Source: Pontibacter roseus DSM 17521
Lineage (GTDB): Bacteria > Bacteroidota > Bacteroidia > Cytophagales > Hymenobacteraceae
Reading direction: 5' to 3'
DNA: 64,000 nucleotides
Assembly (NCBI RefSeq): GCF_000373265.1
Contig: NZ_KB890762.1
Coordinates: forward strand, 181,705-245,704
Position 1 is the first letter of the stretch, and every line of letters begins with the position of its first letter. Below are positions 51,638 to 60,839 of the stretch, piece by piece. Under the pieces are notes generated by a model that was not told the DNA's origin, did not search any database, and worked only from the letters and a program-made list of their open reading frames with translations. The position numbers and the translations under genes were made by a program.

Positions 51638-51645
51638 CAAAGGTA
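51638..51645 (-). promoter_or_regulatory. -7 element of the efflux regulator promoter
   Basis: CAAAGGTA on the + strand is TACCTTTG on the coding strand, an exact consensus match. The operator-like palindrome at 51659-51679 occupies its -33 region, where no TTG is present, so the palindrome may block or replace the -33 contact. Confidence 0.5.
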
Positions 51646-51658
51646 GAATCTAGTTTCG

Positions 51659-51679
51659 TTAGTTCATAATTTACAGAAC
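51659..51679. promoter_or_regulatory. Candidate GbsR-type operator, copy 1 (regulator promoter)
   Basis: TTAGTTC, eight bases, then CAGAAC; palindromic core GTTC-N10-GAAC (51662-51679), matching copy 2 at 51097-51117 at 16 or more positions. It overlaps the -33 region of the regulator's promoter. Confidence 0.6.
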
Positions 51680-51714
51680 TAAATTTTTGCAATAAATAGC
51701 TGAGAGCTTATTGG

Positions 51715-52164
51715 TCATGGCAGCAGGCGCCGCAAGTAGTTGATTTGGCCCAGGTGGTAGGAGAGGTGCCCGGTCAGGTGCACCAGAAAGAAGCCTACCG
51801 TCATCTCGTGGCCTAGTACCTGCTGCGGATAGGGCTGCTGCAACGCCTCGTCGGACAGCATATCCAAGGTATGGGTGACGGTGGCTTTGGTCTGCCGTAC
51901 CTGCGCTAGCAACTCCTCCTTGGGTATGTTTTTCAGGCTGAACTCTGCCTCCCGGTCACGCACGTAACCGCTGGCACCCAGTATGCCGCCGATGTAGGTG
52001 TTGAGGTTGCCCACCAGGTGCAGGCAGAGGTTTCCGGCTGGGTTAGTGATTTGGCCTTCGGTTCTCCAAAGCGCTTCCTCTTTCTCAAACAGCGTCAGCT
52101 CCTGGACCAGTTTATCAAGGTCGCGTGCCAGAATCGCGGCAATGGATGCAGTCATGTTTCGCAT
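51715..52164 (-). CDS. DinB family protein
   Basis: The 149-residue four-helix protein has the spaced histidines of the DinB/YfiT metal site: LCLHLVGNLNTYIGG in helix 2 and VHLTGHLSYHLGQINYLRR in the last helix. Members are cytoplasmic and include thiol transferases; the role of most is unknown. It follows the efflux regulator gene but is separately transcribed in the same direction upstream of it, with about 100 bases between them. No partner suggests a substrate. Confidence 0.78.
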   Translation of the reverse strand: MRNMTASIAAILARDLDKLVQELTLFEKEEALWRTEGQITNPAGNLCLHLVGNLNTYIGGILGASGYVRDREAEFSLKNIPKEELLAQVRQTKATVTHTLDMLSDEALQQPYPQQVLGHEMTVGFFLVHLTGHLSYHLGQINYLRRLLP

Positions 52165-52430
52165 GTTCTGTTGGCTGAGAAGATGTTACCCGTATTTACG
52201 GGGCGGAGCCGCTAAGGTGTAGCGGAAAGGTATGGGGCGTGCTTGCGGGGCTTTGAAGGTATAGGACCTTGGACCTTGCTGGCAGACTACGTAGTTTCCA
52301 CCTTGATGACCTGCAGATTAGGTATAAGTTCATCAACCTCCCATTTCAAGAAACGTTTATTTAGAGTGCGGCTGCCACAGATTCTGATAGCCCATACACA
52401 CAATTTAAGCACATATAGGAGATACAAGCT

Positions 52431-52946
52431 ATGAACCAATTAAGGAGTCTGGAGGACCTGTTGAAGCACGAAATAAACGAGCTCTGCAAGGTGGAGGACC
52501 AACTGATAGAAGCCATGCCTAAAATGGCGGAGCGCGCCGGAGACCAGCTGCTCAAGATGGCGCTGGAAAAGCACCTGGAGGAAACAAAAGTACAGCGGCA
52601 GCGGCTGGACCATGTATGCCAGATGATGAACATCGAGCTGAACGACGAAATGGGAACTTCCCCTATTTTAGGCATGCTGAAGCTTGCGAATGAGCTGATG
52701 TCAGTAGATGCCACCACCGAGACCATAGACGCGGCCCTGATTGCATCATCGCAGAAGATAGAGCACTACGAGATTTCTGCGTACGGTACGGCGGCACACT
52801 TCGCTGAGCGCCTGGGACACCTGGAGGTGGCCACCCTGCTGCGGCAAACGCTAGACGAAGAGAAGATGGCGGACACCAAGCTGAATGAAATCGCCAAAAA
52901 CTCGGTCAACATCAAAGCCATGCAAGCCGATACAGACACAGAGTAA
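52431..52946 (+). CDS. DUF892 (YciE/YciF-like) ferritin-like protein
   Basis: The 171-residue protein is predicted to be an all-helical ferritin-like bundle of the DUF892 family: LLKHEINELCKVEDQLIEAM, KHLEETKVQRQRLDHVCQMM, SSQKIEHYEISAYGTAAHFA and LLRQTLDEEKMADTKLNEIA. The Glu/His positions on four helices fit a di-metal site. YciE/YciF proteins are stress-induced in enteric bacteria; the reaction is unknown. AGGAGA lies upstream and a strong terminator downstream, so the gene is a single unit. Confidence 0.9.
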   Translation: MNQLRSLEDLLKHEINELCKVEDQLIEAMPKMAERAGDQLLKMALEKHLEETKVQRQRLDHVCQMMNIELNDEMGTSPILGMLKLANELMSVDATTETIDAALIASSQKIEHYEISAYGTAAHFAERLGHLEVATLLRQTLDEEKMADTKLNEIAKNSVNIKAMQADTDTE

Positions 52947-52965
52947 GGATACCATGTTGCTATTA

Positions 52966-53005
52966 GAAACGGCCGGTACTACAGGTAGTACCGGCCGTTT
53001 CTTTT
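52966..53005 (+). terminator. Terminator after the DUF892 gene
   Basis: A perfect 17-base stem (52966-52982 with 52985-53001), core GGCCGGTACTAC with GTAGTACCGGCC, has a two-base loop and the T-run CTTTT. It lies 20 bases beyond the stop codon. Confidence 0.82.
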
Positions 53006-53081
53006 GCGGAAGTACCGACAGGCTACTTAATTACAGGCGTTTAACATTGCTTGCATTCAAGTGCTATACCTGTTATACAGG

Positions 53082-54698
53082 CTATGAGTTCTTTAATCGG
53101 ATGACCATCCCTTCGTCACCGCTCAGGTATACCTGGTCTTTCACGGATGTGCCCTCGCGTTCAGGTATAGTGTTGAGTGCTATCGTACCCTCAAATGTGA
53201 AATGGTCAGGGGTGAAGTAACATGGCTTGTGGCTCAGGTTGAGTAATACCAGGAAGCGGGTGTCGCCAGAAACACGCAAGTAGCCTAGCAGGGGGCTCTT
53301 GGTCACCACCGGCTTGTACTCCCCGACATGCAGGGCAGGCTCCTGCTGCCGAAGCCTGATGAGTTTGCTGTACAGTGTCAGCATGCCAAATTCGTCCTCC
53401 TGCTGCGCCTCCACGTTCTGTCTCTTGTAAAAATCCGGTAGCCGGAGCCACGGTCTCTCCGTGCTGAAGCCGGCGTTTTCGCCTGCGTTCCATTGCATGG
53501 GAGTGCGCTGGGGGTCCCGGCTCAGGTTAAGGCCTGGCATGTTCAGCCCCTGTGGGTCCTGCACCTCATCGGGTGGAATTGGTACATCGCGCATGCCTAT
53601 CTCGTCTCCATAATAGATGGTGGGCGTACCGCGCAGGGTGAGAAGGAGCATGGCCGCTACACGTGCCTGCGACTGGCCAACCCGACTGGTGATGCGGGGT
53701 TGGTCGTGGTTGCCTAGCACCCAGTTAGGCCATCCGCCCGCCGGCAGGGCGCCTTCGTACTGGTTGATTTCAGAAGCCAGCTTGCCTGCGTCCCAGTCGA
53801 TGGAAAGCAGCAGGAAGTTGAAGGGCAGATGGGCTTCCTTGCTGTCGGTGCCATAGTAGGTCATGAGTTTATCTATGGGCAGGTATATCTCCCCGATCAT
53901 CATGCGCTCGTCGTAGGCATCCAATACCTGGCGCATGCTGCGCACAATGTCGTGCACCTCAGGCTGGTCAGTGGAGTAGGCGGGGATGAGTCTTTCGTAA
54001 GTGGCCTGATGCTCCCTGTAATTCGGGTTAACGGGGTTGTCTCGGAATTGGCTGTCCTTTATCATGTGCCACATCACATCCACCCGGAAACCGTCTACGC
54101 CTTTATCGAGCCAGAAACGCATGACGTTCAGCATGGCCTCCTGCACCTCAGGGTTGCGCCAGTTCAGATCCGGCTGCTCCTTCAGAAACGCATGGTAATA
54201 GTACTGCTGCGTCTCCTCATCCCACTCCCAGGCGCTGCCCCCGAACATAGCGAGCCAGTTGTTGGGTGCTGAGCCATCGGGTTGGGCGTCCTTCCAGATG
54301 TACCAGTCGCGTTTCGGGCTGGTGCGTGAGGATTTGGATTCCAAAAACCAGGGGTGCTCGCTGGAGGTATGGTTAGGCACCAAATCCAAAATCAGTTTCA
54401 TGCCCCGTTCATGCACCTCCCGCAGGAGTTCATCAAAATCTTCCATGCTGCCAAACAGGGGGTGGATACCACAGTAGTCGGAAATGTCATACCCGAAATC
54501 TGCCATGGGAGAGGGGAATATGGGCGATAGCCAAATAGCGGTGATGCCGAGGGATTGGAGGTAATCGAGCCGTTGGATGATGCCGGGAAGGTCTCCTATT
54601 CCGTCGTTGTCGCTGTCTTGGAAGGAGCGGGGGTATATCTGGTAAATGATGCCTTCCTGCCACCAAAGGTGCTTGTGCTGCGTTTCTTTCATAGTCAT
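53082..54698 (-). CDS. GH13 alpha-glucosidase/oligo-1,6-glucosidase-type enzyme
   Basis: The enzyme hydrolyses alpha-glucosidic bonds in the cytoplasm (no signal peptide). The 538-residue protein has the GH13 catalytic residues: nucleophile Asp207 (DGFRVDVMWH), acid/base Glu270 (MMIGEIYLP) and transition-state Asp332 (VLGNHDQPR). It also has the conserved DLVPNHTSSEHPWF and QIYPRSFQDSDNDGIGDL near the N-terminus. The order and length fit the oligo-1,6-glucosidase subfamily, including alpha-glucosidase and trehalose-6-phosphate hydrolase-like members. The start is ATG 54698 or 54692. No sugar transporter adjoins it, so the substrate is open. Confidence 0.9.
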   Translation of the reverse strand: MTMKETQHKHLWWQEGIIYQIYPRSFQDSDNDGIGDLPGIIQRLDYLQSLGITAIWLSPIFPSPMADFGYDISDYCGIHPLFGSMEDFDELLREVHERGMKLILDLVPNHTSSEHPWFLESKSSRTSPKRDWYIWKDAQPDGSAPNNWLAMFGGSAWEWDEETQQYYYHAFLKEQPDLNWRNPEVQEAMLNVMRFWLDKGVDGFRVDVMWHMIKDSQFRDNPVNPNYREHQATYERLIPAYSTDQPEVHDIVRSMRQVLDAYDERMMIGEIYLPIDKLMTYYGTDSKEAHLPFNFLLLSIDWDAGKLASEINQYEGALPAGGWPNWVLGNHDQPRITSRVGQSQARVAAMLLLTLRGTPTIYYGDEIGMRDVPIPPDEVQDPQGLNMPGLNLSRDPQRTPMQWNAGENAGFSTERPWLRLPDFYKRQNVEAQQEDEFGMLTLYSKLIRLRQQEPALHVGEYKPVVTKSPLLGYLRVSGDTRFLVLLNLSHKPCYFTPDHFTFEGTIALNTIPEREGTSVKDQVYLSGDEGMVIRLKNS

Positions 54699-55097
54699 GT
54701 TGTCTGTCTCATGCCGGGGTATAGTATAGCCCGTAAACAAAATCAAAGAAGTCCTTTGTACGGGGTATGGCGCTTACGGATACCTGTTCAGGTATGGCGG
54801 TAGGGGAAGAAGGGTTGAAACTGAAGCGGTGGCAGTCGGGATGAGAGGGGCGTATACCTTACGGAGCCACCCGGAGGTGGGGGCCAGCGATTTCTTCCCA
54901 GGAGTAGTAATGGAAGTTTTTGTCGCCTCACATAGCTAATGATTGCTGACATCGCAGCACTAAATAGCCCTTATTAACGGCATGCAGGTACTGTGCTTTA
55001 ATATAAGAACTTCTAATTATGTGAACGTGTATTGATTTAGCCATCAACAACATTCATTTACTGAGAAAGTATAAGTACTAAGGTGAAGCAACTAGGT
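54699..55097. other. Intergenic region with a head-to-head copy of the iterated motif
   Basis: These 399 bases hold no gene. ATACCTGTTCAGGTAT (about 54780-54795) is a palindrome made of two inverted CAGGTAT units. A small CCACC/GGTGG hairpin follows near 54870. Confidence 0.4.
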
Positions 55098-55328
55098 ATG
55101 GAGCAGCTAACGGACGACGTTTTTTCAGGTTTAGGCATTATGGTGCTCATCATTTGCCTGGTGGTGCTGGTGTTCTATGTATGGAGCGTTGTGTGGGCTT
55201 ACATGGATGCCCGGCGCAGGGGCAAACCAGGATGGCTGGTGGCGCTGGTCGTGCTGTTGATGGTATGGCCAGTCGGTTTGTTACTTTGGCTGCTCCTACG
55301 GCCGCAGTCCCAACGCCACCAGGTATAG
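55098..55328 (+). CDS. Small two-helix membrane protein
   Basis: From ATG 55098 (or GTG 55083, five codons earlier) the product has 76 residues with two transmembrane helices: GIMVLIICLVVLVFYVWSVV and WLVALVVLLMVWPVGLLLWL. They are joined by the basic, polar turn WAYMDARRRGKPG. This resembles PLDNc-like or other tiny bacterial membrane adaptors without a catalytic site. The polar turn is probably cytoplasmic by the positive-inside rule. Function unknown. Confidence 0.6.
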   Translation: MEQLTDDVFSGLGIMVLIICLVVLVFYVWSVVWAYMDARRRGKPGWLVALVVLLMVWPVGLLLWLLLRPQSQRHQV

Positions 55329-55344
55329 CTCCCGGCTATAGAAT

Positions 55345-55626
55345 TTAATACTTCCAACTAATCATTTCTTCGTAGCCGTCGTGGCGTTTCACGTAGGCCT
55401 CCACCACCGGACAGGAAGGTACCACTTTGCAGTTCTTCTCGCGTGCATGTTCCAGACCCGCCTTTACCAGCTTGTCCGCAAGACCTTTCCCGCGATGGGG
55501 CTCCGGTACGAACGTGTGGTCAAAGTCCATTTCGCCTTCTTCTGTATAAGTATAGGTCAGCTCAGCCTCTCCGTCTCCTGTGTCAGCATAGAACCGCAAA
55601 TCTGTTTCGTCGTGTATGATATCCAT
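55345..55626 (-). CDS. Small GNAT-like N-acetyltransferase (Acetyltransf_CG type)
   Basis: The 93-residue protein matches the short acetyltransferase branch PF14542: TFVPEPHRGKGLADKLVKAG provides the acetyl-CoA pyrophosphate loop (R/Q-x-x-G-x-G/A), and VVPSCPVVEAYVKRH is the characteristic end. It is cytoplasmic. Substrates of this branch are not established. It is convergent with the small membrane protein gene. Confidence 0.8.
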   Translation of the reverse strand: MDIIHDETDLRFYADTGDGEAELTYTYTEEGEMDFDHTFVPEPHRGKGLADKLVKAGLEHAREKNCKVVPSCPVVEAYVKRHDGYEEMISWKY

Positions 55627-55770
55627 GTTTCAAAATTAGTAAGTGAGACTAGGTATACGTTCTGCTGAAGGCGGTGTTTGTTCAGGTTACCTCAGATGCA
55701 TTCTTATACCTGAACTAACTGCCTTTTTAAAACAGATTGGCTTGCCAGATACAGGTATACTTGGAGTTAG

Positions 55771-57981
55771 CTATTGACTGAGTAGTTTGAATATGTGCAG
55801 TTTATCTCCTTGCTGCACGGTCAGCAGGTAAATGCCGGCTGGATATTTTTGTGGCAAGTTCAGGCGCAGGGTGTTGTTGCCTATCTGTAGTAACTGTGAA
55901 GCCTCAATTAGTATGGTGCGGCCTGATATGTCCTTGAGGCTGAGCATCAACTTCTCCTCCTCTTCTGCCATGACATCCAATATAATTACATTGCTGAACG
56001 GATTTGGGTATGCCAGTATACCTACTCCTGCTTCTCTCTCGAAATGCAACTCCTTAACCTCGGAGTAAGTGGCCGTGCCATCCAAATTTACCTGGCGGAG
56101 GCGGTAATAGCAGGTGCCGGATTTGTCAGACTCTGCATCCACGTAGGTATAGCTTTGTGGCTGGTCTGTGTTTGGGGTGTTGCTGGGCACAAATCCAAGT
56201 GGCTTATAGGTGGTTCCATCAACTGATACCTCCACACCAAAGCCCCGGCTCCTGCGCTCTGCAGATGTCTCCCATTGCAGCAGAGCAGATTGGCCTTGAT
56301 TTGTTGCAGTGAAAGATGTAATCAAAACAAATGGAGTGGCCTGTTTTATAAATTGATAAGCTCCGACAGAGAAGCCATTTGGGTTTTCGAGTATGTTCCC
56401 GAAAAAGTCAGATTTACCCACATCTATTCCGTATCTTTTCTTCAGGTCCAAGCCGTTCAAAACAAGGGGAGAAGTTTCCTTCAGTTCGTAGCCGCTAAGC
56501 TTATAGAGTTCTGTAGGACTGCCTATGGTTATGCCTGTTCCAGGTCCTCGTAATTGTGGGTCTATTGCAGTTCCCAGAAGTTCGTCTACTGACGCTTCCT
56601 GGCCTGTAGCTGTCCGCCAGTCTTGCAGCGAGGTATAGGTGACACCGTGCCATAGGATTTTAAAGTCGCCATCAGCCGACCAGTAGTTGTTCCCTTCGAA
56701 GCGCACGTTTTGAGAACGCTTTCCATCCACCAGGGGCACGTTACCTGATGTGAGCAGGATGTTGTTCCGGAAGTTCACTTCATAAGTGGAGTTGACATCT
56801 ACCCACACTCCGGCAGGGGAGCCTTTAGCGGAGGGTGAGGTGTAAATGGTGTTGTTATAGATGTCTGTACCGGTCATCGCCCCACTGCTGCCATGCGACC
56901 ACACCAGGATGCTGCCAAAGCTGTTCTTCCTGGCATCGTTCTCGCTGATGTTGTACCGAACTACCACATCCCGCATCGGAGGGGCGTTCCTGTACTGCGA
57001 TATAACGTAACCAGCTCCATCATTGTCATGGGAGTAGTTATACTGTATAATGCAAGAGGTGCAGCCACCGTCAATATCAAACCCGCCGCCGTCGGTGCGG
57101 TTCTTTGTTCTGTTGCCGTAGGATTCATTATATTGTATGAGCAGGTTTCTGCAGTGGTATCCCCAGATGCCAATCGGACCTGCCCTACCGTAACTGTTCA
57201 ACCAGCCATTGTTGTAGGCTTCGCAATACTCTATCACAGCGCCATCTGCTCCTCCCACCATAATCCCGCTGCCGCTATGGTTCCAATCTTTGTCAGGTAT
57301 ACCAGGGTTGTCATAGGCTTTTGAATATGCGACATAGACATTCTTGTGGCAGATGATACCCTGGGCATAAATAGCGATGCCTGCATCCCCGTTGTCGTGT
57401 GAGGAGGAGTTGGTAATGGATACATCTTTGAACCCTCCAGTGGTCTGGTCCCAACTTATGATAGCGATTCCTGCTTCACGGTAACCGTATACCTCCACCT
57501 GATCAATGCGGATGAAGCTGAGCAATGTGTCAGCAATATCCATGTAGAACTCTACTCCGAAAGACACGTTGATGTTCCTTCCGGCACCAGCGAAAATCAG
57601 GTTCTCAATCCGGATTCCCGCAGTATTGTAAGCTTTGAATCCTGCAACCTTACCACTACTGATGGTCGCGCGCCCTAATCCGTATGAACTGAAGACGATA
57701 GGTTCTTGAGCTGTTCCGCCTCGATTAGGCTTTACAAGAATACCACCCTCAAATAAGCTTCCTCCCTCCAGTAAAATGGTATCGCCTGGCTGAAAGTAGG
57801 TGGTGTTTAATTTATCGATAGTGGCCCAGGCTAGGGCTGGAGAGGTTCCGGTGTTGCCGTCTTTCCCGGAATGGCTGACATAGTAGGTTTCTGCCCAGGA
57901 AACGAAGGGAGAAAGAAGAAAAGCTAACCAATATACTGTACTGAATAGATGCTGCACATCAAACCTGCCCCCTGTCCCCAT
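55771..57981 (-). CDS. Right-handed beta-helix protein with type IX secretion signal
   Basis: The 736-residue protein has an N-terminal signal (HLFSTVYWLAFLLSPFVSWA). Long parallel beta-helix repeats follow (about residues 60-450; Asn/Gly-rich turns such as YNNTIYTSPSAKGSPAG and NYSHDNDGAG), as in polysaccharide lyases and other surface glycan-binding or -cleaving proteins. An Ig-like domain (about residues 555-645) precedes a C-terminal T9SS type A sorting domain (GILAYPNPFSNVIILDV to the final IFKLLSQ). It should be exported across the outer membrane and anchored or released. No catalytic residues could be assigned with confidence, so lyase activity is unproven. Confidence 0.85.
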   Translation of the reverse strand: MGTGGRFDVQHLFSTVYWLAFLLSPFVSWAETYYVSHSGKDGNTGTSPALAWATIDKLNTTYFQPGDTILLEGGSLFEGGILVKPNRGGTAQEPIVFSSYGLGRATISSGKVAGFKAYNTAGIRIENLIFAGAGRNINVSFGVEFYMDIADTLLSFIRIDQVEVYGYREAGIAIISWDQTTGGFKDVSITNSSSHDNGDAGIAIYAQGIICHKNVYVAYSKAYDNPGIPDKDWNHSGSGIMVGGADGAVIEYCEAYNNGWLNSYGRAGPIGIWGYHCRNLLIQYNESYGNRTKNRTDGGGFDIDGGCTSCIIQYNYSHDNDGAGYVISQYRNAPPMRDVVVRYNISENDARKNSFGSILVWSHGSSGAMTGTDIYNNTIYTSPSAKGSPAGVWVDVNSTYEVNFRNNILLTSGNVPLVDGKRSQNVRFEGNNYWSADGDFKILWHGVTYTSLQDWRTATGQEASVDELLGTAIDPQLRGPGTGITIGSPTELYKLSGYELKETSPLVLNGLDLKKRYGIDVGKSDFFGNILENPNGFSVGAYQFIKQATPFVLITSFTATNQGQSALLQWETSAERRSRGFGVEVSVDGTTYKPLGFVPSNTPNTDQPQSYTYVDAESDKSGTCYYRLRQVNLDGTATYSEVKELHFEREAGVGILAYPNPFSNVIILDVMAEEEEKLMLSLKDISGRTILIEASQLLQIGNNTLRLNLPQKYPAGIYLLTVQQGDKLHIFKLLSQ

Positions 57982-58497
57982 GATGCTTCCATAAATTTAC
58001 CCACTCCCACAAATCCGCATGTCAGACAAAAAGGCTTAAACCTTCTTCCAATATCGCTTTCTCCTACAGCTACACTCTACGATACAACTCAGCACGTTAC
58101 TAGATGCTGTGCACGTATCATATGATAAAAAGGAAATATAACTTTATCGAACAGGTCTATTAGGAAAAGCCTTCACAATAAGTGTTCAGCAACTCAGTAT
58201 AGGACTGTCCATAAGATATAGTACGCGTGTATTTTCAGGTAGGTAGGAATCACAGTGCAATTTTACGTGGCAGATGTGGCTGTTACTAGTCAACGATGCT
58301 GAATAGCTAGTAATTGCTGAAAGGCTATCGGATGATGAACAAGCTTCAGAGTAGAGGATGTTACGTTTCGTAATGACGGACGATTACAACCAGATGAAGT
58401 ACAAACTGCAGGTATACGCATCAGCAAAAGCGGCTTGTAGTGGGTTGAATACGAATGCAAACTTCTCTTGACCTATAGTAGATGTTGGCTATACCTG
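57982..58497. other. Intergenic region with no recognised element
   Basis: These 516 bases carry only a 25-codon ORF near 58396 (MKYKLQVYASAKAAC) without supporting context, and CAGGTATA copies near 58410 and 58490. I see no hairpin or promoter of note. Confidence 0.4.
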
Positions 58498-58998
58498 CTA
58501 AGCCTCTTTCTTTAGTTCGCCTAGGAGGTCCTGTAAGTCAAGCGGGCGTGTGTACATGTCAATGGAACCATCTGCTTTCTTAGGCCATACATCCCTTGGC
58601 TTGTCCCAATATAATTCCACACCGTTTTGGTCGGGGTCCGATAGGTATAAGGCTTCGGAAACGCCATGGTCTGAGGCGCCGGAAAGCCGGTACTCTGCTT
58701 CCAATAGACGCTTTAGGATGGCCGCTAAATCACAGCGGGTAGGGTACAGGATGGCGGTATGGAACAGGCCTGTGCTTCGGGCGGGAGGAGGAGTGCCATC
58801 TTTGCTATACCAGGTATTCAACCCGATGTGGTGGTGGTATCCGCCGGCTGAGATAAAGGCAGCATCTTCGCCATAGGTCGTAATCAACTCAAAGCCCAGC
58901 AGGTCACAGTAGAACTTCATGGCGCGGTCGAGGTCGGCCACCTTGAGGTGCACATGGCCAATGCGAGTCTGCGCAGGTATGGTATAGTCTTTTCCCAT
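58498..58998 (-). CDS. VOC superfamily (extradiol-dioxygenase/glyoxalase-like) enzyme
   Basis: The 166-residue protein has two paired beta-alpha-beta-beta-beta modules. The first metal ligand is His in RIGHVHLKVADLDRAMKF, then TGLFHTAIL and the last-strand Glu in NGVELYWDKP. GGYHHHIGLNTW is the internal His-rich turn typical of catechol-2,3-dioxygenase-like members. It is soluble. Members include dioxygenases, isomerases and resistance enzymes; this one cannot be assigned further. Monocistronic. Confidence 0.82.
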   Translation of the reverse strand: MGKDYTIPAQTRIGHVHLKVADLDRAMKFYCDLLGFELITTYGEDAAFISAGGYHHHIGLNTWYSKDGTPPPARSTGLFHTAILYPTRCDLAAILKRLLEAEYRLSGASDHGVSEALYLSDPDQNGVELYWDKPRDVWPKKADGSIDMYTRPLDLQDLLGELKKEA

Positions 58999-59101
58999 TT
59001 CTATAAAAGGCTAGTGTGTGAGTCCTGCTGGTGCGAATGTACCAATGGGATTATTCTGTCTCTACGCGCATTACCGTTTTTAGGTCGCACGTGGCCCTAC
59101 A

Positions 59102-60616
59102 TCAAGCGCTCTTCGATAGTTCCAGCAATACGTCGTAATAGGGGCGGCGCAGCATTTTGGCTTTGAGCCAGGCGTAAAAGCTCATGGCCTGTATGTCTGT
59201 GTTCTCAAATGATTCGAATTCCAGGCTTTGCTCTACCTGCTGAAAAAAGGCGCTACTCTCCACGGCGTTCGGCTGGTCCGCCATGTTCTTGAGGAGCAGC
59301 AGGTACTGCCTCACGTTGCGGTAGGCCGGCTCCTGAAGCAAATCGTGGAAGGTCCTCTCAAACGACCTTATTTTGTTCAGCACCAGGTCTTCGTTTCCCA
59401 ACTCGAACTGCAGAATCAGTTCCCCCATATTCTTCTTCAACACCCATTCCCGGCCCATCTTGCCGGCACACCACTTGTCGGACCGTTTGATGCCCAGCAA
59501 CACACGGTTCGCTCTGGAAAATTCCCCTTGTGCGAAATAATTGAAGCTGAGTCCTAGCTGAGCGGTGAGTTGGTCTTTGGTGCTTAGCGCGAGCGAATTG
59601 CTGGAAAGAAGTTTCTCCATCAGCGCGATGCCCTCCGAGTTGCGACGCAGGAACACCAGGTTGGCCACCGTCAGGAAGGTATAGCGGGGAAAGAAGTGGG
59701 CGTAATGGCTTTTGCCTTCACCTCCTATACCTTGGTGGAGCAGGTTCAGGTAGCGCATCGACTCTGTGAATTTCTTATTGCGGTAAAGCACGTGCGCAAT
59801 CATATAGAGCAGGCTGAGGCGGTAGTACTGGTGGGCCCTGATGAAGCCCTGCCGCTGCTCAATCTCCTGGAACTGCGAGATGATGTAAGGCTCAAAAGTC
59901 AGGAAATCCTTGCGGGCGAGCACGGCGCTACGCGCAATCGACATCAGTTTGTAGAGGAGGGAAGGGCGCTTGCTCACCGCCTCTGTGAGGTGGTAGGTAT
60001 GGAGCACCTCCTGTATGATTTTATCGAAGTTCAGGTCCATTCCTTGGCGGCGCACAGCCTGCAACCGCTGGTTGATGAGGCTGCTGGCGATGTTTGCCCG
60101 CTCGTCTTCGTCGGCAGCCAGCTTGTTCTGGTTGCGCTTGCTGATGATGGCGTCCAGTTTGTCAGCATACTCGCTGTCGGCTTTCTCTATCTGGAGGTTG
60201 TAAACTGCATTGAGGAGGTCATATTGTTCATTGGCTGCCGCCAGTTTCTCGGCTTTTCGCAGGTATGCCCAGGCCAGACGGCCCACACCCGCATCAAATA
60301 GATAGCTAGCCAGTGAAAGAGTGCCCATGATGGAAGAAGCCGCCGTAATGTCTTCTTCCATCCGCTTGAGCATGATGAAATCGGTGAGGTGGCGCGTCAG
60401 CCTTTTGCGCAAGGCATAGTAAGCCACCGGATTGGCAGACTCCGGGTATAGCCGGTTGATAAGTTCCTCTGGTTTATGGCGCTTTTTCTGCTGCAGTAAC
60501 TGAAATAGCTCCAGGTCCTTGCGGCACTTCTTTTTCTTCTGTCGCTGTATGAAAACAGCCAACTCCCGCTTGTCCTCCTCTGAAAGCGTGTCAATTGTGA
60601 TTCTTAAATCATCCAT
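59102..60616 (-). CDS. Large helical repeat protein of unknown function
   Basis: The 504-residue soluble protein is almost entirely alpha-helical, with TPR-like helix pairs: LAWAYLRKAEKLAAANEQYD, LLYMIAHVLYRNKKFTESMR and LAQLGLSFNYFAQGEFSRA. The N-terminal 90 residues are basic (FIQRQKKKKCRKDLELFQLL, YYALRKRLTRHLTDFIM) and could bind nucleic acid or an acidic partner. I recognise no catalytic motif. Such proteins are common in Bacteroidota and uncharacterised. It is monocistronic, convergent with nothing, and its function cannot be inferred from neighbours. Confidence 0.65.
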   Translation of the reverse strand: MDDLRITIDTLSEEDKRELAVFIQRQKKKKCRKDLELFQLLQQKKRHKPEELINRLYPESANPVAYYALRKRLTRHLTDFIMLKRMEEDITAASSIMGTLSLASYLFDAGVGRLAWAYLRKAEKLAAANEQYDLLNAVYNLQIEKADSEYADKLDAIISKRNQNKLAADEDERANIASSLINQRLQAVRRQGMDLNFDKIIQEVLHTYHLTEAVSKRPSLLYKLMSIARSAVLARKDFLTFEPYIISQFQEIEQRQGFIRAHQYYRLSLLYMIAHVLYRNKKFTESMRYLNLLHQGIGGEGKSHYAHFFPRYTFLTVANLVFLRRNSEGIALMEKLLSSNSLALSTKDQLTAQLGLSFNYFAQGEFSRANRVLLGIKRSDKWCAGKMGREWVLKKNMGELILQFELGNEDLVLNKIRSFERTFHDLLQEPAYRNVRQYLLLLKNMADQPNAVESSAFFQQVEQSLEFESFENTDIQAMSFYAWLKAKMLRRPYYDVLLELSKSA

Positions 60617-60839
60617 AGGTCAGGTGCAGCATCGAGTTAAAGGATTTATTGGAGAAAAACAAAAATTTTAAAGTCTGATGGGTTGAATATAAACCATTAT
60701 TAGCCAATTATATAGGAGGATACTTTGTAAATTTTAAAAGTCCTTAAAAACGCAATGTCGGCTTTCCTTCTGGCATAGGCGCCTATACCTTTACTGCATC
60801 ACTCACATGCTTTACAAACACATCTAAACCAAAAATTAC

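Noticed and set aside
55083..55097. GTG start five codons upstream of the two-helix membrane protein
   Set aside because: Possible, but ATG 55098 is equally placed relative to the helices; the choice is not decidable from the sequence.
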